Below, one piece after another: positions 61,765 to 64,000 of a stretch of 64,000 bases of DNA. Within the stretch, counting starts at the first letter, position 1; each line of letters starts with the position of its first letter. A program made the translations under genes and the position numbers. Where the stretch lies: assembly GCF_041260155.1 (NCBI RefSeq), contig NC_091928.1:28452388-28516387 (forward strand), written 5' to 3'. Below the pieces are notes generated by a model. It was not told the DNA's origin. It ran no database searches and saw only the letters and a program-made list of their open reading frames with translations. This stretch comes from Ptychodera flava (taxonomy: Eukaryota; Hemichordata; Enteropneusta; Ptychoderidae).

Positions 61765-64000
61765 GTAAGATGTTTTTGATCAGAGAGTATTTCTGTGACA
61801 ACATCTGGTCTTGTTTGCTTCCTCAATATGTCTAACGTAGTCGACTAGGTCTATGTGCATATTGGCATTACAAGTGACCGGTACTGTGGCATACATGTAT
61901 CAACAGTTTTAGACTATTGGTTTTCAAGCAGTTACAGTAGTACCAGTAGCATACAGTGTCTGGAATACATAGTTGTAGACTTGATCTGTAGCACTTTTGT
62001 ATACCAGATGGTTGAGCCTTACACATATGTATCAGTTGTCATGCCTGTAAAGCTTGGGGATATTTCATGGGGCTGGCAGTCTAAGCTCAGAAGGAATAAT
62101 GTTGGCAAAAAACTGCCTTGTCCATCATCATTGCTTAAAAAATCTGAATATGATTCCTGTTATCTAAGAAAAAATTGTATCTGTTTTAAATGTCAAGCAC
62201 CTTTTCAATGAGAAATCAAATTGATTCCGTCTAATTTTTCTTGTTGTTCCATCAACAAGAAAAGGAGGGAAAAAGATACAAATGTGTTAAGAGAAGGTTG
62301 ATTGTTAACTATGGATCATTGAACATTAGTTGAAATCATTAGCTGATTGCACAGTGTGGTAATATCTAAGTGTTAATTGCTAATGTGTAAGTGGCTGATC
62401 ACCTGCAGTTGACTTGCGTACCGGTAGACTCTGTGGAATACGCCCATTTTCAACCTTGTATTCTTTTTTTTTTTGCTCTTCATCTTGTGCTGATGTGGAC
62501 AGTTCTTTCTTGCACCACGTACATCAGTTCAAATAGCTTTACATCAAAAGAGAGGCTGATGGTTCCACACCTGCGTATAGGCTTCCACCTGTGAAATATG
62601 GTATTGGCCTATTCTGCATTCCCTGAGGTGGAGGAATGCAGTGGACTGCTTGTGTCACGGTCCCTCTGAGCTTGTGTGAATGAAGTTGTTTTCTGCCGAA
62701 AGCCAACTTTCCAAAAATCAGAACTACTGTGTCATGGCATTTTCCCAAGGAATGCTAGCTTTGCAATGATTTTGGGAACAAGCTCACAGTACTGAAGATT
62801 TCCCATAATTCATCATGATTTGTACACACGGAAACTCCTCAGTGAAATCTACTGTGTCTCCCATGTGTAGACAAATTCACAGACTAGTTTTTTTAAATTC
62901 TGAAATCGTACTTTTGAGGACACCATTCTTCTCAATTCCCATTTTAAATGATTAAGAAAAGTATGCTTGATTGAGAGAGGAGATAGCATTTTTGTAAAAT
63001 TTTCCACTGATTGTGTCTTCAGCCATACAGAATAATGTAATGAAAAGTAGGGAGACTAGTTGCACCTGTTTTATGAAACAAAATGATATTGATTTTTTCC
63101 AAACAGAAAGACAAAAGAAATTTGCATGCTAAGTTTTCTCAGAGAATGACCCCTTCAGTTTATCATAACTTGCTGCCTAAAAGTATGGTATTTGTAGTAC
63201 CTGCAGAATGTGACTTTTACCGTTATTTAATGGTTTCTTTGAAATTTGTACTGAAATATCTAATCGTACTTTCAATAGATATAATTAATCAAGTATCTAG
63301 AGGTTTTATATTATTGCTTTCAGGCAGTACTGAAAAAGTTATAAACATTTTAATGTCGTGTGTACAAATCAAACTGAATTGTGGGTAATTTATTGTACTG
63401 TGAAGCTCGCTTGTCCTTTGAAGTATATGCATGTTCTTAGGGAATACAACCTTGATACATATTATGCCTCAAACACAGCAAAATCAAAGTCAGAGAAACC
63501 ACACAGTGGGATTGTCAAGTATATTTTGACAGTGAACTCTGCACTAGATACAAACTACTCATAATGCAATCAGCTTTAATATATTGGTGAACCACATATT
63601 ATGTATCATGAGACTTCTTGTTTGTCAAACGCCCATATGGTGAACACATTAGACTTATTAAACTAACACTTGTTGTGTGCTTTGTTCATGGTTCAGATAT
63701 TGACATTTAAAAACTGTGAGCAAGGTGTTGTTTGATATTACATTTAATATTTCATCAAAATGCAATCATGCATAAGGCATTATGTCATTTGTTTCATGTC
63801 TATTTCATACGGACATTTTTATTAAATTAGTTAGAAACACACACGGTGCCACTTGTTGTGCTTGTGTATTCCTGATAGGATTGTATCAGATATTCATCAT
63901 ATATTGGTCACCGCAAAGTTTAAAACCAGCACCAGTTATTGCCACAGAAGCAGATACACTGTAGGACATATGCAATCTTCATTTCGAATTAATGCTCGTC
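61765..64000. other. No supported gene beyond the candidate exon
   Basis: Short frames only. A possible acceptor (tttccaaacag) at about 63105 precedes an open stretch, but no donor or recognisable sequence supports an exon. Confidence 0.45.

Noticed and set aside
1..64000. CRISPR arrays, operons, bacterial promoters
   Set aside because: The genes are spliced and metazoan; repeats here are tandem or inverted, without the repeat-spacer form.

Overview
This is a eukaryotic nuclear window, AT-rich and full of introns. It carries two complete, conserved metazoan genes arranged tail to tail. Short coding exons, GT-AG introns of a few hundred bases to several kilobases, (TCA)n, (TA)n and (GA)n microsatellites, and many small TTAA-flanked inverted-repeat elements suggest a non-vertebrate animal. 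Both proteins look closest to their deuterostome and vertebrate counterparts, so a marine invertebrate deuterostome (hemichordate, echinoderm or cephalochordate) is my best guess; the species cannot be read from the sequence.

Layout: 1-7493 has no gene I can support and holds a 690-bp foldback element, a TCA microsatellite and a purine-rich stretch. 7557-20865 (+) is FLAD1, FAD synthase: twelve coding exons whose phases all join, giving 533 codons, with a molybdopterin-binding-like domain followed by the PAPS-reductase-like FAD synthetase domain. 20866-27786 is the convergent intergenic and 3'UTR space. 27787-43608 (-) is EIF4G2 (DAP5/NAT1/p97): nineteen coding exons and 893 codons with MIF4G, MA3 and W2 domains. 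Its reading frame contains no AUG before codon 183 and appears to start at a GUG in an excellent initiation context, followed by the same kind of N-terminus as vertebrate EIF4G2. A likely 5'UTR exon lies at 47042 and above. A divergent plus-strand transcription unit probably starts at 47439, but I cannot identify it. 47484-64000 is mostly repeats: a 116-bp tandem array with nested dyads, several miniature inverted-repeat elements, a decayed minisatellite and small tandem duplications.

The two genes are unrelated in function: FLAD1 makes FAD from FMN, and EIF4G2 drives cap-independent or re-initiation translation. Their closeness is probably incidental. The features most worth a second look are the GUG start of EIF4G2, the paired in-frame starts of FLAD1 (a predicted mitochondrial and a predicted cytosolic form), a 597-bp near-perfect palindrome inside an EIF4G2 intron, a 1.66-kb poly-G-tract transposon in FLAD1 intron 1, and a tandem array flanked by inverted sequence that may be a minisatellite-bearing transposon.
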